Positions 33,593-43,839 are shown, counted from the stretch's first letter. The stretch: DNA of 64,000 nt from Agarivorans sp. Alg241-V36 (GCF_900537085.1 NZ_UNRE01000007.1:183654-247653), one strand, 5' to 3'. Program-made: numbers and translations. The notes: a model not told the origin generated them from the sequence alone.

Positions 33593-33755
33593 ATGCCAAT
33601 CACACTGAGTCAGTGATCAGAAATAACGCAGGAAAAATACTCGAGAATAAGGCAGGATTTTCAATAAGTAGTTATTCTACAATCAAAAATCACAACGCAG
33701 TTATCGAGTATTTTAACCAGATAGAATAAGCACTTACTTAGTTCGATTGGTATAA
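33593..33755. repeat. MITE-like palindromic intergenic repeat
   Basis: About 163 bp with imperfect terminal inverted repeats: ATGCCAATCACACTGAGTCA at the left and, read on the other strand, ATACCAATCGAACTAAGTAA at the right (about 20 of the first 27 bases match). Inside, AAAATACTCGA (left arm) mirrors TCGAGTATTTT (right arm), and GATTTT/AAAATC flank the centre, so the whole unit could fold into one long hairpin. It has no coding frame. Similar ATACCAATC-ended repeats are, from memory, common between genes of Vibrio, Shewanella and relatives. Confidence 0.65.
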
Positions 33756-33821
33756 CAATGCAAAGCCCTACAGATTGTGCTTAACTAGCTGTAGTTTATT
33801 TCTTCGCTTAGGTTTCTCATC

Positions 33822-34316
33822 ATGCGGCAAGCACTTATTAACACCTTTATTCTATCTGCCAGTTTATGGCTGATAGCCTGTAGCAGCATGGTCCCCAACG
33901 ACCCACCTAAAGTAAACTTAGTATCGGTAGTGCCTACAGCGGGTGACAGCATGACACCGAGCTTTGATATTAACCTGCGAGTAGTTAACCCCAATAAACA
34001 AGCGCTCAGCTTAGCTGGAGCGGTTTATACCTTGTCACTGAACGGCCATGAAATAGTTACTGGTGCCACCAGCGACTTACCCGAAGTGCCCGGCTATGGC
34101 GAAGCCAATTTCACGCTGCCCGCCCAAGCCAACTTAATTGCCACCTTCCGCCTATTAAGCTCTTTTGTGGCCTTAAAAAGCCCGGAACTAGATTATAAAG
34201 TAGATGTAAAACTGGACATCGGAAGCTTGTGGCCAGCGGTAAACCTGACTGAGAAAGGCACGTTTAAGCTAGAAGATCTTGGCCAACAGATAAGCTCAAG
34301 CGTTCAGTCTCTCTAA
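33822..34316 (+). CDS. LEA type-2 (WHy-like) lipoprotein
   Basis: 164 residues. A lipoprotein signal peptide with lipobox LIAC (Cys about residue 20) predicts membrane anchoring in the cell envelope. The mature part (about 25-150) has the LEA-2/WHy beta-sandwich pattern: PSFDINLRVVNPNKQALSLA (NPN motif), then GAVYTLSLNGHEIVTGAT, LPAQANLIATFRLLSS and a closing GTFKLEDLG. Members are linked to stress or desiccation tolerance in general; here the role is unknown. Single gene with its own leader after the palindromic repeat. Confidence 0.82.
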   Translation: MRQALINTFILSASLWLIACSSMVPNDPPKVNLVSVVPTAGDSMTPSFDINLRVVNPNKQALSLAGAVYTLSLNGHEIVTGATSDLPEVPGYGEANFTLPAQANLIATFRLLSSFVALKSPELDYKVDVKLDIGSLWPAVNLTEKGTFKLEDLGQQISSSVQSL

Positions 34317-34345
34317 AACAGGCGCTGATAGCGATATTAAAAGCT

Positions 34346-34633
34346 TTAGCTCCAACGCTCTGTCACTTTAATTAAGTGATAACCAAACTGAGTTTTTACT
34401 GGCCCTAATACCTCATTAAGCGGGCCAGAAAACACGGCTTTATCAAAGCTTTTTACCATATCGCCTTTAGCAAACTCACCTAAATCACCTCCTTGCTTGG
34501 CAGAAGGGCAAGACGAATAACGAGATGCCATCGCCTCAAAACTTGAACCTTTGTTAAGCTTCTCTAGTATTTCTAAAGCTTTCTTTTCTGAACTCACGAT
34601 AATGTGTTGTGCTCGCGCTTGTGCTTTTGCCAT
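34346..34633 (-). CDS. ppiC: Peptidyl-prolyl cis-trans isomerase, parvulin type
   Basis: 95 residues, a single parvulin domain, matching the 93-residue E. coli PpiC. The signature elements are present: ARAQHIIVSS, GGDLGEFAKGDMVKSFDKAV and QFGYHLIKV. It lacks a signal peptide, so it acts in the cytoplasm. Single gene, convergent with the LEA lipoprotein gene. Confidence 0.95.
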   Translation of the reverse strand: MAKAQARAQHIIVSSEKKALEILEKLNKGSSFEAMASRYSSCPSAKQGGDLGEFAKGDMVKSFDKAVFSGPLNEVLGPVKTQFGYHLIKVTERWS

Positions 34634-34818
34634 TGCTGCCTCTCGAGTTTTTGCCTGTTATACACCTAGCATCAAACCAACCAAAGCCTTTGCTTAAAAT
34701 AAGCAAAAAAACATAAGACAAAAGTAAAGATGCCCAAATAGCTCACATTTATTTGTCACCAAGCGAGCTACTATTTGAACAAGAAACAAAAGTATTTACT
34801 CACCTTTCATAGGCATAA

Positions 34819-36120
34819 ATGAAACAAAACTCGCTCCCTTGGGCATGGCTGCGCAATTTTCTGTTAGTCCTTACCGTGCTAGTGCTGGTAGCTGCCCAAT
34901 GGATACCAGCCAAGCGCCTACAGATCTTTCCAAACGAAAATATGCTGGTGGATTTGTACTCAGACAAAGGTCAAGGTGGCAACTCCAGTGCATACTGGCT
35001 CACCAGCAACCAAAAATTTGTATGTCATATAGAAAGCAGCCATTTGCCGGCCAAGTATTGTGGAATCAGCATCAAATTCCATAAACCAAGCGAAGCTAGC
35101 ACATCAGACAAATACTCTTCCCTAGAAAACCTCGACTTAAGTGGCTATAAACAGTTGGTTGTGGACGCAGAGTTCGAAGGGCCTTCTAGCGAACTACGCT
35201 TTTTTATGCGCAGCACAGAAGCGATCAGTGGCCACGATTTATCTGATGCAAAATTTATGTTCACCTATTTTGAGCAGCAAGAACTGGCAGAGCAACAAGC
35301 CAGAGCTCAGTTTAACCAGTTCTCAATTCCCGCTTGGTGGCTAAACAGTTATTACCAATCACGAGATGACTTCACCTTAGATTTTTCGAAGATTAAAGAA
35401 ATCGCCTTTGATATCCCTTCAACCTCGCCCGATGGCGAATACACCATAACCCTCAATAAAGTTGAGGCAGAAGGAAAATGGGTCAGCAATGAAACCCTTT
35501 ACGCCACTATCATCGCTGTCTGGCTAAGCTATTTTGCAGCCGAGTTGCTGCGTTATGTTTTGCACCAAAAGAGAAGCTTAACCCAGTCTATTCATACTCT
35601 TGAGCAAGACGTTGACGAACTCAAACACAGCGCCAGTAACGACCAACTTACGGGAGTGCTTAATCGCCGAGGTTTATTAGAAGCACTGGAAAAGAAACCG
35701 ATCGCCAGTAATAACTACTACTTATTTGTTTTTGATATCGACCACTTCAAACACATTAACGACAGTTATGGCCACAATAACGGTGATGCAGTGCTGCGTT
35801 TTTTCTCTCGCCAATTAAGCTCGGTAATTCGCAGCCAAGATTTATTTGCCCGCTGGGGTGGTGAAGAGTTTATTTTACTCTCTGAGCAGCAGCATGAAGT
35901 AGATGCTTATAATTTTGCCGAGCGTTTGCGTAAACTGATTCACCAACAAGACTTCTTGCTGTCATTTGAGGGCAATCAACAACACATTAAGTTGAGTATG
36001 AGCATCGGCTTAACCCTAGTTGATAAAGATGAAGCTTTTAACACCGCCTTTAACCGAGCCGACAGTGCACTTTATCAAGCCAAAGGCAGCGGCCGAAACC
36101 GCACCCAGTTAGCCAGCTAA
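34819..36120 (+). CDS. Membrane-anchored diguanylate cyclase (GGDEF)
   Basis: 433 residues. Membrane segment about 13-30, a periplasmic sensor region about 31-225 (family not recognised), a second membrane segment about 228-247, a short coiled linker, then the GGDEF domain (about 270-430). Active-site GGEEF is in [10 protein letters not shown]; an I-site RxxD (RSQD) lies five residues before it, so c-di-GMP feedback inhibition is expected. It would make c-di-GMP from GTP in response to a periplasmic signal. The stop overlaps the end of the convergent ung gene by 4 nt. Confidence 0.92.
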   Translation: MKQNSLPWAWLRNFLLVLTVLVLVAAQWIPAKRLQIFPNENMLVDLYSDKGQGGNSSAYWLTSNQKFVCHIESSHLPAKYCGISIKFHKPSEASTSDKYSSLENLDLSGYKQLVVDAEFEGPSSELRFFMRSTEAISGHDLSDAKFMFTYFEQQELAEQQARAQFNQFSIPAWWLNSYYQSRDDFTLDFSKIKEIAFDIPSTSPDGEYTITLNKVEAEGKWVSNETLYATIIAVWLSYFAAELLRYVLHQKRSLTQSIHTLEQDVDELKHSASNDQLTGVLNRRGLLEALEKKPIASNNYYLFVFDIDHFKHINDSYGHNNGDAVLRFFSRQLSSVIRSQDLFARWGGEEFILLSEQQHEVDAYNFAERLRKLIHQQDFLLSFEGNQQHIKLSMSIGLTLVDKDEAFNTAFNRADSALYQAKGSGRNRTQLAS

Positions 36121-36773
36121 ATTTGCCAATTTATAGCTGTTTTCCCCTGCTGTTCGAGTAGTTGGTTGGCCTGCGAAAAATGCCCACAGCCGAAAAAACC
36201 TCGATGAGCTGACAGCGGTGAGGGATGAACACTCTGCAAAACAAGGTGTTTGCTTTTATCTATAACTTGTCCTTTCTTTTGAGCATGCGCACCCCACAAC
36301 AAAAATACCACGCCACTGCAGTGCTGGCTGATGTAAGCAATCACTGCATCGCTAAAGGTTTCCCAACCATATTTGGCATGAGAATGCGCCTTCGCTTGCT
36401 CAACGGTTAGCACGGTGTTCAGCAGCAATACGCCCTGCTTAGCCCAAGCACTTAAATTACCATGCTCTGGAATCTTAAAACCTTCGATGTCGGTAGCTAT
36501 CTCTTTATAGATATTGCGCAGTGAAGGGGGAATTTTTACGCCCTCAGGCACACTAAAACTTAAACCATGGGCTTGACCAGCACCGTGGTAGGGATCTTGT
36601 CCAAGAATCACCACTTTAACTTGCTCCAATGGGCAGCTGTCAAAGGCAGCAAATACCTCAGACTCAGGCGGGTAAATCACCTTGGATGCGGCGCGCTGAG
36701 CGGCTACCTTGTCGATTAAACGCGGGTAGTAATCAAGCTGCTGCTGTTCAGCAAACAGGCTTTGCCAATTCAT
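36117..36773 (-). CDS. ung: Uracil-DNA glycosylase (family 1)
   Basis: 218 residues from the ATG at 36773, the usual family length. It removes uracil from DNA, starting base excision repair. Motif GQDPYHG holds the catalytic Asp60, LLNTVLTV is the uracil-binding block, and [13 protein letters not shown] the DNA-intercalation motif with the catalytic His. A nine-codon longer form with a GTG start exists but has no better ribosome-binding site. Its end overlaps the diguanylate cyclase gene tail by 4 nt on the other strand. Confidence 0.97.
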   Translation of the reverse strand: MNWQSLFAEQQQLDYYPRLIDKVAAQRAASKVIYPPESEVFAAFDSCPLEQVKVVILGQDPYHGAGQAHGLSFSVPEGVKIPPSLRNIYKEIATDIEGFKIPEHGNLSAWAKQGVLLLNTVLTVEQAKAHSHAKYGWETFSDAVIAYISQHCSGVVFLLWGAHAQKKGQVIDKSKHLVLQSVHPSPLSAHRGFFGCGHFSQANQLLEQQGKTAINWQI

Positions 36774-36843
36774 CACAATATCAAACCTAATAACGGGCAC
36801 AGTAGCCCGCTATTATAGCCACAACGTGACGATTTGGAGTTGG

Positions 36844-37623
36844 CTAATATTGTTCGGGCACAAAGCTTTGTTCGTTAATCGGTACCCGCACATAATCTTT
36901 CTTGTCAATATCTGGCAAAATGATTTCTTCATGCTCAATATCTTGATAATCAATCTGCGATAAGAAGTGGCTAATGCAATTAAGTCGCGCCGCCTTTTTG
37001 TTATCGGAATTCACCACCCACCAAGGCGAATGCTTAGTATCGGTATAAGCAAACATTTCATCTTTAGCTTGTGAATAAGCCACCCAACGAGAGCGTGATT
37101 CTAAGTCCATTGGGCTAAACTTCCAGCGCTTAAGCGGGTTATTGATGCGTTCTAAAAAGCGTTTTTCTTGCTCTTCATCAGACACAGAAAACCAATATTT
37201 AATCAAAATAGTGCCAGAGCGGATCAGCATTTTTTCAAACTCAGGGCAGGCGCGTAGAAAATCTTGATGCTGTTCATCACTACAAAAACCCATCACTTTT
37301 TCTACTCCCGCTCGGTTGTACCAAGAGCGGTCAAATAAGACAATCTCTCCGGCCGCAGGCAAATGTGCCACATAGCGCTGAAAGTACCACTGAGTTTTTT
37401 CACGCTCGTTAGGGGCGGGTAGAGCCGCAATTCGACATACCCGTGGGTTAAGCTTTTCGGCAATACGTTTAATGACCCCACCTTTACCGGCAGCATCGCG
37501 CCCTTCAAATATCACCACCACCTTAAGGCCTTTAGCGACTACCCATTGCTGCAATTTTACTAACTCGGTTTGCAATTCTTCTAAGCGTTTTTCATAGGCT
37601 TTCTTATCAATTTTACCTGCCAT
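36844..37623 (-). CDS. ppk2: Polyphosphate kinase 2 family protein
   Basis: 259 residues from the ATG at 37623, with AAGGTGAG 7 nt upstream; an earlier frame to 37656 lacks a site. Single-domain PPK2 with Walker A FEGRDAAGKGG (about 39-49), the lid region (NPRVCRIAALPAPNERE) and Walker B FDRSWYNRAGVE. PPK2 uses polyphosphate to phosphorylate nucleotides, mostly GDP or ADP. The subclass cannot be fixed by eye. Single gene. Confidence 0.93.
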   Translation of the reverse strand: MAGKIDKKAYEKRLEELQTELVKLQQWVVAKGLKVVVIFEGRDAAGKGGVIKRIAEKLNPRVCRIAALPAPNEREKTQWYFQRYVAHLPAAGEIVLFDRSWYNRAGVEKVMGFCSDEQHQDFLRACPEFEKMLIRSGTILIKYWFSVSDEEQEKRFLERINNPLKRWKFSPMDLESRSRWVAYSQAKDEMFAYTDTKHSPWWVVNSDNKKAARLNCISHFLSQIDYQDIEHEEIILPDIDKKDYVRVPINEQSFVPEQY

Positions 37624-37877
37624 AAACGAACTCACCTTTAATGTTGATAAACACACTTGAGCAGCGTGCTAATTGAAAACAAAAACGAATCAATACAATG
37701 AGTTAAATGTAGCAGTAAAACCCAAAGTTGCCATAAAACGGTAGCCTTGAACTGCAAACTTGAGCAAAAACAACAAGATTTACTAAACTACAGGTGTAAA
37801 TTCCAAGCGCTGACTCTTTAAAAAAAACCACAAAATGGTAACCTTAGGCGCCTTTATACATTCGCTTAGAATTCAAC

Positions 37878-38504
37878 ATGGCAATCACCGGCACTTTATA
37901 CATAGTTTCAGCGCCCAGCGGCGCCGGCAAATCCAGCATGATTAATGCGTACCTTTCACGCCATCGTGCCTATCCTGCTCAAGTATCGGTTTCTCACACT
38001 ACCCGAGCATCACGCCCCGGTGAAATAGACGGTAACCATTATCACTTTGTTGACCATGATGAATTTAAAAGGCTAATCAGCGAACAGGCTTTTTTTGAAT
38101 ATGCCGAAGTATTTGGCAACTTTTACGGCACCTCTCGCCACACGATCGAAAAAACCCTTGCCGATGGCATTGATGTATTTTTAGATATTGATTGGCAAGG
38201 CGCTCGCCAGGTAAAACAAATGATGCCTGAAGCGGTATCGGTATTTATTTTACCGCCAAGTCGCGAAGAATTAGAAAACCGTTTGCACATGCGTGGTCAA
38301 GATAGCCCCGATGTTATTAAGAAACGCATGGACGAAGCAGAAAGTGAAATGTCTCATTATAATGAGTACGACTACCTAATCATTAACAGTAATTTTGACG
38401 AAGCCTTAAGTGAGCTCACTGCCATTATTACCGGACAAAGATTACAAACCCGCCAGCAAGCGGCTAAACATCGCGGCTTGTTAGATGAACTTTTATCGAA
38501 ATAA
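37878..38504 (+). CDS. gmk: Guanylate kinase
   Basis: 208 residues. P-loop [10 protein letters not shown] (about 12-21), GMP-binding [20 protein letters not shown] and the [14 protein letters not shown] segment. It phosphorylates GMP to GDP in the cytoplasm. The ATG has no strong ribosome-binding site. It heads the gmk-rpoZ-spoT-trmH series, in the same order as in E. coli. Confidence 0.97.
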   Translation: MAITGTLYIVSAPSGAGKSSMINAYLSRHRAYPAQVSVSHTTRASRPGEIDGNHYHFVDHDEFKRLISEQAFFEYAEVFGNFYGTSRHTIEKTLADGIDVFLDIDWQGARQVKQMMPEAVSVFILPPSREELENRLHMRGQDSPDVIKKRMDEAESEMSHYNEYDYLIINSNFDEALSELTAIITGQRLQTRQQAAKHRGLLDELLSK

Positions 38505-38577
38505 TCACGCTAAGTCCTAGTAAATCTTGATAAGATCGGCTAGGATCTTGCGTCATTTTTAGTCAACGGAGCTGTGC

Positions 38578-38853
38578 ATGGCACGAGTAACAGTAGAAGA
38601 TGCAGTAGAACAAGTCGGCAATCGCTTTGATCTTGTCCTTATCGCCGCACGTCGCGCGCGTCAGATCGCAGTAGAAGGCAAAGACCCTCTAGTTGAAGTA
38701 GATAACGACAAACCAACCGTTATCGCTTTGCGTGAAATTGAAGAAGGTTTGATCACCACCGAAACAATGGATGCTCAAGACCGTCAGGAACGTCAGGAAC
38801 GTGAAGCCGCCGAATTGGCAGCCGTTGCCGCTATCGCCGATAAACGCATCTAA
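38578..38853 (+). CDS. rpoZ: RNA polymerase omega subunit
   Basis: 91 residues, the E. coli length. Conserved start [20 protein letters not shown] and [14 protein letters not shown]-x-V, the segment that clamps the beta-prime subunit and contributes to ppGpp binding. CGGAG lies before the ATG. It sits 73 nt after gmk and 105 nt before spoT, in line with a role in the stringent response. Confidence 0.97.
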   Translation: MARVTVEDAVEQVGNRFDLVLIAARRARQIAVEGKDPLVEVDNDKPTVIALREIEEGLITTETMDAQDRQERQEREAAELAAVAAIADKRI

Positions 38854-38872
38854 TTCGTCCCCGTCTATAAAA

Positions 38873-38902
38873 TTACCGTGCTGGGTTTACTCTGCACGGT
38901 AA
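38873..38902 (+). other. Stem-loop between rpoZ and spoT
   Basis: Perfect 9-bp inverted repeat TTACCGTGC / GCACGGTAA with a 12-nt loop. No U tract follows on the plus strand, so it is more likely an mRNA processing or stability element than a full terminator. Confidence 0.55.
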
Positions 38903-38958
38903 AACTCCCATAATTCAATCATATCTATTTCTGCGCTCCTCCGCTGATGAGGTAATGT

Positions 38959-41073
38959 TTGTATTTATTCGAAAGCCTGCGTGAAGTCGCCTCTAGCTAC
39001 CTAAGTGAAGAACACGTAAACCTATTACGTGATGCCTATATTTTGGGCAAAGACGCCCATGAGGGACAATTCCGTTCAAGCGGTGAGCCTTATATCACTC
39101 ACCCTTTAGCTGTGGCCCGTATCCTTGGCGAACTAAAGCTTGATAATCAAACACTTGTGGCGGCTGTTCTGCACGACACAATTGAAGATACCCCAGTAAC
39201 TTACGAGCAGCTTCAAGAGCAGTTTGGCAGCGAAATAGCCGATTTAGTCGAAGGCGTGAGTAAACTTGATAAAATTAAGTTTCGCGACAAAAAAGAAGCG
39301 CAGGTAGAAAACTTTCGTAAAATGATGATGGCGATGGTGCAAGATATTCGCGTTATCCTCATCAAACTGGCTGACCGCACTCACAATATGCGCACGCTAG
39401 GCTCTTTACGCCCCGATAAACGCCGCCGCATTGCTCGCGAAACCCTAGAAATTTATGCGCCAATCGCCAACCGCTTGGGTATTCACAGCATTAAAAACGA
39501 ATTGGAAGAGCTGGGCTTTGAAGCCTTGTACCCAATGCGTTACCGAGTACTCAAAGAATCGGTAAAAAATGCCCGTGGTAACCGCACTGAACTGATCAAC
39601 GGTATACACCAAGAGCTGCAGGGACGTATTGAAGAAGCGGGTATTGAGGCCTCGGTAACCGGCCGCGAAAAGAATCTCTATAGCATCTACAAAAAGATGG
39701 TGAACAAAGAGCTGCAATTCCATGAAGTAATGGATATTTATGCCTTCCGCATCATTGTAGACAGCCTCGATACTTGTTACCGAGTATTAGGCTTAAGCCA
39801 CAGCTTGTACAAGCCACGTCCCGGCCGATTTAAAGACTATGTCGCCATTCCTAAGGCTAACGGTTACCAAAGCCTACATACCTCCTTAGTGGGCCCACAT
39901 GGCGTGCCTGTGGAAGTACAAATTCGTACTGAACACATGGATCAAATGGCCGACAAAGGTGTAGCCGCACATTGGTCTTATAAACAGGCTGGCGAAAGCC
40001 CAGGCACCACCGCACAAATTCGCGCTCAGCGCTGGATGCAAAGCTTGTTAGAGCTACAACAAAGCGCCGGCTCTTCCTTCGAATTTATCGAAAACGTAAA
40101 AACCGATCTTTTCCCAGACGAAATTTATGTATTTACCCCTGAAGGTAAAATTATTGAGTTGCCCACTGGTGCCACCCCGGTAGACTTTGCCTACGCGGTG
40201 CATACCGATGTAGGCCATGCCTGTGTAGGCGCGCGGGTTAACCGCCATCCCTTCCCGCTAAGTAAAGCGCTAAGCAATGGTAAAACCGTAGAAATTATTA
40301 CCGCGCCAGGGGCTCGCCCCAACGCCGCATGGCTAAACTTTGTGGTGACCGGTAAGGCTCGCGGCAAAATTCGCCAGCTACTTAAAAACCAGCGCCGCGA
40401 AGAATCAGTTAACCTTGGCCGCCGCTTGCTTAATCATGCCTTGGGCAGCGTTAAGTTAGACGAAATTAAGCCAGAGTCACTAGAACAGGTGCTTAAAGAT
40501 CTAAAAGCCGACTCACTCAACGATTTACTCGCTGAAATTGGCTTGGGCAATGCCATGAGCATCGTAGTGGCACGCCGCTTATTAGGTAATACCGACGAAC
40601 TAAGCAATCTCGAAGGCAAAGGCAAGATTGCTATTCAAGGCGCCGAAGGCTTGTTGCTCACTTACGCTAACTGTTGTCGCCCATTACCTGGTGACCCAGT
40701 AGTTGCCCACATAAGCCAAGGTAAAGGCTTGGTGGTGCACATGGAAGCCTGTAAGAACATTAGCGGCTATCAAAAAGAGCCTGATCGCTACATCAATGTT
40801 GATTGGTCTAAAGATGCTGCCGAAGTAGCTGAATACAAAACTGAAATGCGCATTGATATGGTTAACCACCAAGGCATACTTGCTAGCCTAACCAGTGTGG
40901 TAGCCTCCACCGGCGCTAACATTGTGAATATTGTTACCGAAGAAAAAGAAGGTCGGGTATACACCGTTGACCTACTGGTAACCACTCATAGCCGTATTCA
41001 TCTTGCCGATATCATGCGAAAAATTCGCGTAATGCCAGAAGTATTACGTGTCGTTCGCTTACGCAATAAATAA
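38959..41073 (+). CDS. spoT: Bifunctional (p)ppGpp synthetase/hydrolase SpoT
   Basis: 704 residues. HD hydrolase domain (His72-Asp73 in LHDTIEDT), RelA/SpoT synthetase domain (about 230-345, with FRIIVDSLDTCYRVLG and FKDYVAIPKANGYQSLH), TGS (about 385-450, DEIYVFTPEGKIIELPTGAT), then helical and ACT domains. It sets alarmone levels, mainly hydrolysis. The start is TTG at 38959, with GAGG 6 nt upstream; the ATG at 38955 is out of frame. The start MYLFESL equals the E. coli SpoT N-terminus, which from memory also uses TTG. Confidence 0.97.
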   Translation: MYLFESLREVASSYLSEEHVNLLRDAYILGKDAHEGQFRSSGEPYITHPLAVARILGELKLDNQTLVAAVLHDTIEDTPVTYEQLQEQFGSEIADLVEGVSKLDKIKFRDKKEAQVENFRKMMMAMVQDIRVILIKLADRTHNMRTLGSLRPDKRRRIARETLEIYAPIANRLGIHSIKNELEELGFEALYPMRYRVLKESVKNARGNRTELINGIHQELQGRIEEAGIEASVTGREKNLYSIYKKMVNKELQFHEVMDIYAFRIIVDSLDTCYRVLGLSHSLYKPRPGRFKDYVAIPKANGYQSLHTSLVGPHGVPVEVQIRTEHMDQMADKGVAAHWSYKQAGESPGTTAQIRAQRWMQSLLELQQSAGSSFEFIENVKTDLFPDEIYVFTPEGKIIELPTGATPVDFAYAVHTDVGHACVGARVNRHPFPLSKALSNGKTVEIITAPGARPNAAWLNFVVTGKARGKIRQLLKNQRREESVNLGRRLLNHALGSVKLDEIKPESLEQVLKDLKADSLNDLLAEIGLGNAMSIVVARRLLGNTDELSNLEGKGKIAIQGAEGLLLTYANCCRPLPGDPVVAHISQGKGLVVHMEACKNISGYQKEPDRYINVDWSKDAAEVAEYKTEMRIDMVNHQGILASLTSVVASTGANIVNIVTEEKEGRVYTVDLLVTTHSRIHLADIMRKIRVMPEVLRVVRLRNK

Positions 41074-41083
41074 CGAGAAAACC

Positions 41084-41797
41084 ATGACTCCTGAACGCTA
41101 TCAACGCATTCGTGCAATGTTAGATGCTCGCCAAACCGACCTCACCGTGTGCATGGAAAATGTACACAAACCACATAACTTGTCGGCCATTGTGCGTACT
41201 TGTGATGCCGTAGGTGTAGACCACGTGCATGCAGTATGGGAAAACTACCAAGATGAAATCCGTCGCGGCACCGCCACTGGCAGCCAAAACTGGGTAAAAG
41301 TACATAATCACGAGAACATTGATGACGCAGTAGCGGCAATGCGTAATAGCGGCATGCAAATTCTTGCGACTAACTTGTCTGATAGCGCAGTAGATTTTCG
41401 TGAAATAGACTATACCAAACCCACAGCTATTTTGATGGGACAAGAAAAGTACGGGATCTCCGACCAAGCTCTTTCTTTGGCCGACCAAGACATCATTATT
41501 CCTATGGTGGGCATGGTGCAATCACTAAATGTATCGGTAGCTAGCGCACTAATTTTGTATGAAGCACAACGCCAACGCGAAATCGCCGGCATGTACCAAG
41601 CGCCAAGCATGGTTGATAAAACAGAGCAAAATCGCATTTTGTTTGAAGGTGGTCACCCAATTTTTGCTGAAGCCTGCAGGCGCAAAGGTTTGCCCATTCC
41701 TCAAGTAGATGATGAAGGGCAAATTGTGGCAAGCGATGAGTGGTGGGCCAAAATGCAGATGAACAAAGATGCTTGGGACAAGCTAGATCAGGAATAA
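41084..41797 (+). CDS. trmH: tRNA (guanosine-18-2'-O)-methyltransferase
   Basis: 237 residues from the ATG at 41084, 10 nt after the spoT stop; a longer frame from 41048 would overlap spoT and is not needed. SpoU-class knotted methyltransferase: motif 1 NLSAIVRTCDAVGV, motif 2 PTAILMGQEKYGIS and motif 3 IIPMVGMVQSLNVSVASALI, which form the SAM-binding trefoil knot. It methylates ribose of G18 in tRNA. In E. coli recG follows; here a chemoreceptor gene does. Confidence 0.95.
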   Translation: MTPERYQRIRAMLDARQTDLTVCMENVHKPHNLSAIVRTCDAVGVDHVHAVWENYQDEIRRGTATGSQNWVKVHNHENIDDAVAAMRNSGMQILATNLSDSAVDFREIDYTKPTAILMGQEKYGISDQALSLADQDIIIPMVGMVQSLNVSVASALILYEAQRQREIAGMYQAPSMVDKTEQNRILFEGGHPIFAEACRRKGLPIPQVDDEGQIVASDEWWAKMQMNKDAWDKLDQE

Positions 41798-41884
41798 ATG
41801 ACAAAAATAGAGCAATTGCTTTAATTTTGAGTTTTTTCCTCCAAGATATTTGATCTTAATTAAGCTCAAAACCTCATTCTTAAC

Positions 41885-41926
41885 TGAACATAGTTTTACC
41901 CCATCTTAAAAATAAAACTATGTTCA
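41885..41926 (+). promoter_or_regulatory. Perfect inverted repeat enclosing the chemoreceptor start codon
   Basis: TGAACATAGTTTTA (41885-41898) is exactly complementary to TAAAACTATGTTCA (41913-41926), with a 14-nt loop. The ATG at 41920 lies within the right arm. No Shine-Dalgarno is seen between the arms. In mRNA this would bury the start codon in a 14-bp stem. Confidence 0.7.
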
Positions 41927-43539
41927 ACAAAATCAAAATTCCGCAACTCTTTCTGTTAAGTTCGCTACTGGTGTTAATCGTGGTGTGCATTCAGGCTTGG
42001 AACAATACCCAGCAAATCAAAGAGACTTTGTACCAAGGTTATCAAACCCAATTGGCTGCCAACCTGGATCTAGCCACTAGTTTAGTTAAGCACTACCAAC
42101 AACAAGAACAAACCCTGGGCAGTGAACAAGCCCAACAACAAGCGCTAGCGGCTTTAGCTGAACTGCGTTATCAAGGTAACGAATACTTTTGGGTAAACGA
42201 TTTAAACCTTAAGTTGCTAATGCACCCCATCCGCCCTAGCAGTATTGGTAAAGATATGAGCCAGGTGCGTGACGCAAAAGGCTTGGCGCATTGGCAAGCC
42301 ATGCGCGATACCGTAAATCAGCAGGGCGAAGGTGCTGTGCAATATCACTTTTTGCATCCACAAACCCAAGTAATGCATGCCAAACTGTCTTACGTTAAAA
42401 AGGTTGAAGGCTGGAATTGGATAATTGGAACTGGCGTTTACATCGACCAAATAGATAGCCAACTTAACAGTATCTATTTCTACACATTGCTGCGTTTGGC
42501 TTTAGCCTTCGGTTTATTTGGCCTAGTAACTTGGCTAATTAGTCGCAGTTTGGCTAGCCAAATGCAAGAACTTGATAGCGCCATTAAAGGCTTAGCCAAA
42601 GGTAACTACCAACAGACAATTAAAGTAAGTGGCCACAATGAGTTTTCTAATATTGGCCAGCAACTTGAAAGCCTGCGCCTGCAAACTCAAGGCTTACTGC
42701 AAGACGTAAAACATTCGAGTGATAACCTACTCGATGCCAATGAAGAGCTCGCATCAGCCACTGATGCCACTCACGGCAATACTCAAAGGCAGTTTTCTGA
42801 AATTGACCAAATTGCTTCTGCGATGACCGAAATGAACAGCACTGTAGAAGAAGTGGCCAACAATAGCGCAGAGACTGCCAAGGTTTCTAAGCAAGCCTTA
42901 GAGCTAGCTGGTGCAAGCCTGCAGCAACAGCTCAACACAGTTAAAAGCTTGAGCGCCCTGTCGGCGCAAATGGCTTCAGCAAAACCAGCTGTGGCCGAAT
43001 TGCGCGATTGCAGCCAAAACATCGGTTCGGTGGTTGACGTAATTAACTCGATTTCTGAACAAACTAACTTACTGGCGTTAAATGCTGCTATTGAGGCCGC
43101 CCGAGCAGGGGAACAAGGTCGAGGCTTTGCCGTGGTGGCCGACGAAGTGCGCAGCCTAGCTTCGCGCACCCAGCAGTCTACCGAAGAGATAATGCAAACC
43201 ATCGAGCAACTTCAACAAGTATCGGTCACTGTAGAAACAGAAATTGTTAGTACCACCGAAGGTTTAGCACTGCAGGCTGAGCAAGCGCAGCAAAACATTC
43301 AACAAATTGAAAGCATTGAAAATATGGTGAACAATTTGGAGCAGCGTAACCAGCAAACAGCGGTAGCCACCGAGCAACAACGCTTAGCCAGTGATGAGAT
43401 TAACCAAAATGTACTCACTCTACGTGATGGCAGCGAAGCAAACGCAGGCGCAGCAGAGCAAGGAAAACAAGTACATAGCCACTTGTCTGGTGTAGCAGAG
43501 GCTTTGAGCATTCACCTCAAAAACCTCCGCTTTAATTAA
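41920..43539 (+). CDS. Methyl-accepting chemotaxis protein with single-Cache sensor
   Basis: 539 residues. Membrane segment about 7-24, periplasmic single-Cache domain (about 35-185; [20 protein letters not shown] and [15 protein letters not shown]), second membrane segment about 188-210, HAMP-like linker, and a cytoplasmic signalling domain with the hairpin-tip signature [20 protein letters not shown] and [20 protein letters not shown]. sCache domains often bind small carboxylates; the ligand here is unknown. The N-terminus MFNKIKI starts inside an inverted repeat. No good ribosome-binding site was found. Confidence 0.92.
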   Translation: MFNKIKIPQLFLLSSLLVLIVVCIQAWNNTQQIKETLYQGYQTQLAANLDLATSLVKHYQQQEQTLGSEQAQQQALAALAELRYQGNEYFWVNDLNLKLLMHPIRPSSIGKDMSQVRDAKGLAHWQAMRDTVNQQGEGAVQYHFLHPQTQVMHAKLSYVKKVEGWNWIIGTGVYIDQIDSQLNSIYFYTLLRLALAFGLFGLVTWLISRSLASQMQELDSAIKGLAKGNYQQTIKVSGHNEFSNIGQQLESLRLQTQGLLQDVKHSSDNLLDANEELASATDATHGNTQRQFSEIDQIASAMTEMNSTVEEVANNSAETAKVSKQALELAGASLQQQLNTVKSLSALSAQMASAKPAVAELRDCSQNIGSVVDVINSISEQTNLLALNAAIEAARAGEQGRGFAVVADEVRSLASRTQQSTEEIMQTIEQLQQVSVTVETEIVSTTEGLALQAEQAQQNIQQIESIENMVNNLEQRNQQTAVATEQQRLASDEINQNVLTLRDGSEANAGAAEQGKQVHSHLSGVAEALSIHLKNLRFN

Positions 43540-43544
43540 GCTAG

Positions 43545-43802
43545 CTATTCAGCCAGAGCAGGGGATTCCTCTCTGGCTTTAGCAAACTTAAACTCATAAT
43601 CATCGGCAAAGGGTGAGTTGAAGCCCCATTCAAGCGATTCACCCACTTGTTTATCCACCCATATGATTGGGGTAACCAAAAAGCGCGGCGCTTCAAAACG
43701 AATACCGTTTTCTTCTGCCTTGTAAAGTGAACTGTTGGTTTCACACCTTACGGTTACCATCACCATAACGATGATAAATAACCACTTCCAAAAACCGTCC
43801 AT
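43545..43802 (-). CDS. Small hypothetical membrane/exported protein (85 aa)
   Basis: 85 residues. A hydrophobic N-terminal segment (LFIIVMVMVTVRC, about 8-20) is followed by a polar region (APRFLVTPIIWVDKQVGESL). It could be a membrane anchor or a lipoprotein-like signal, but VTVRC is a poor lipobox. AGGAAAAACT precedes the ATG, supporting a real gene. I do not recognise a family. It is convergent with the chemoreceptor and 37 nt after the HIT gene. Confidence 0.6.
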   Translation of the reverse strand: MDGFWKWLFIIVMVMVTVRCETNSSLYKAEENGIRFEAPRFLVTPIIWVDKQVGESLEWGFNSPFADDYEFKFAKAREESPALAE

Positions 43803-43839
43803 AGTTTTTCCTACTGTAAATTTGCGACTAAATTACCGA

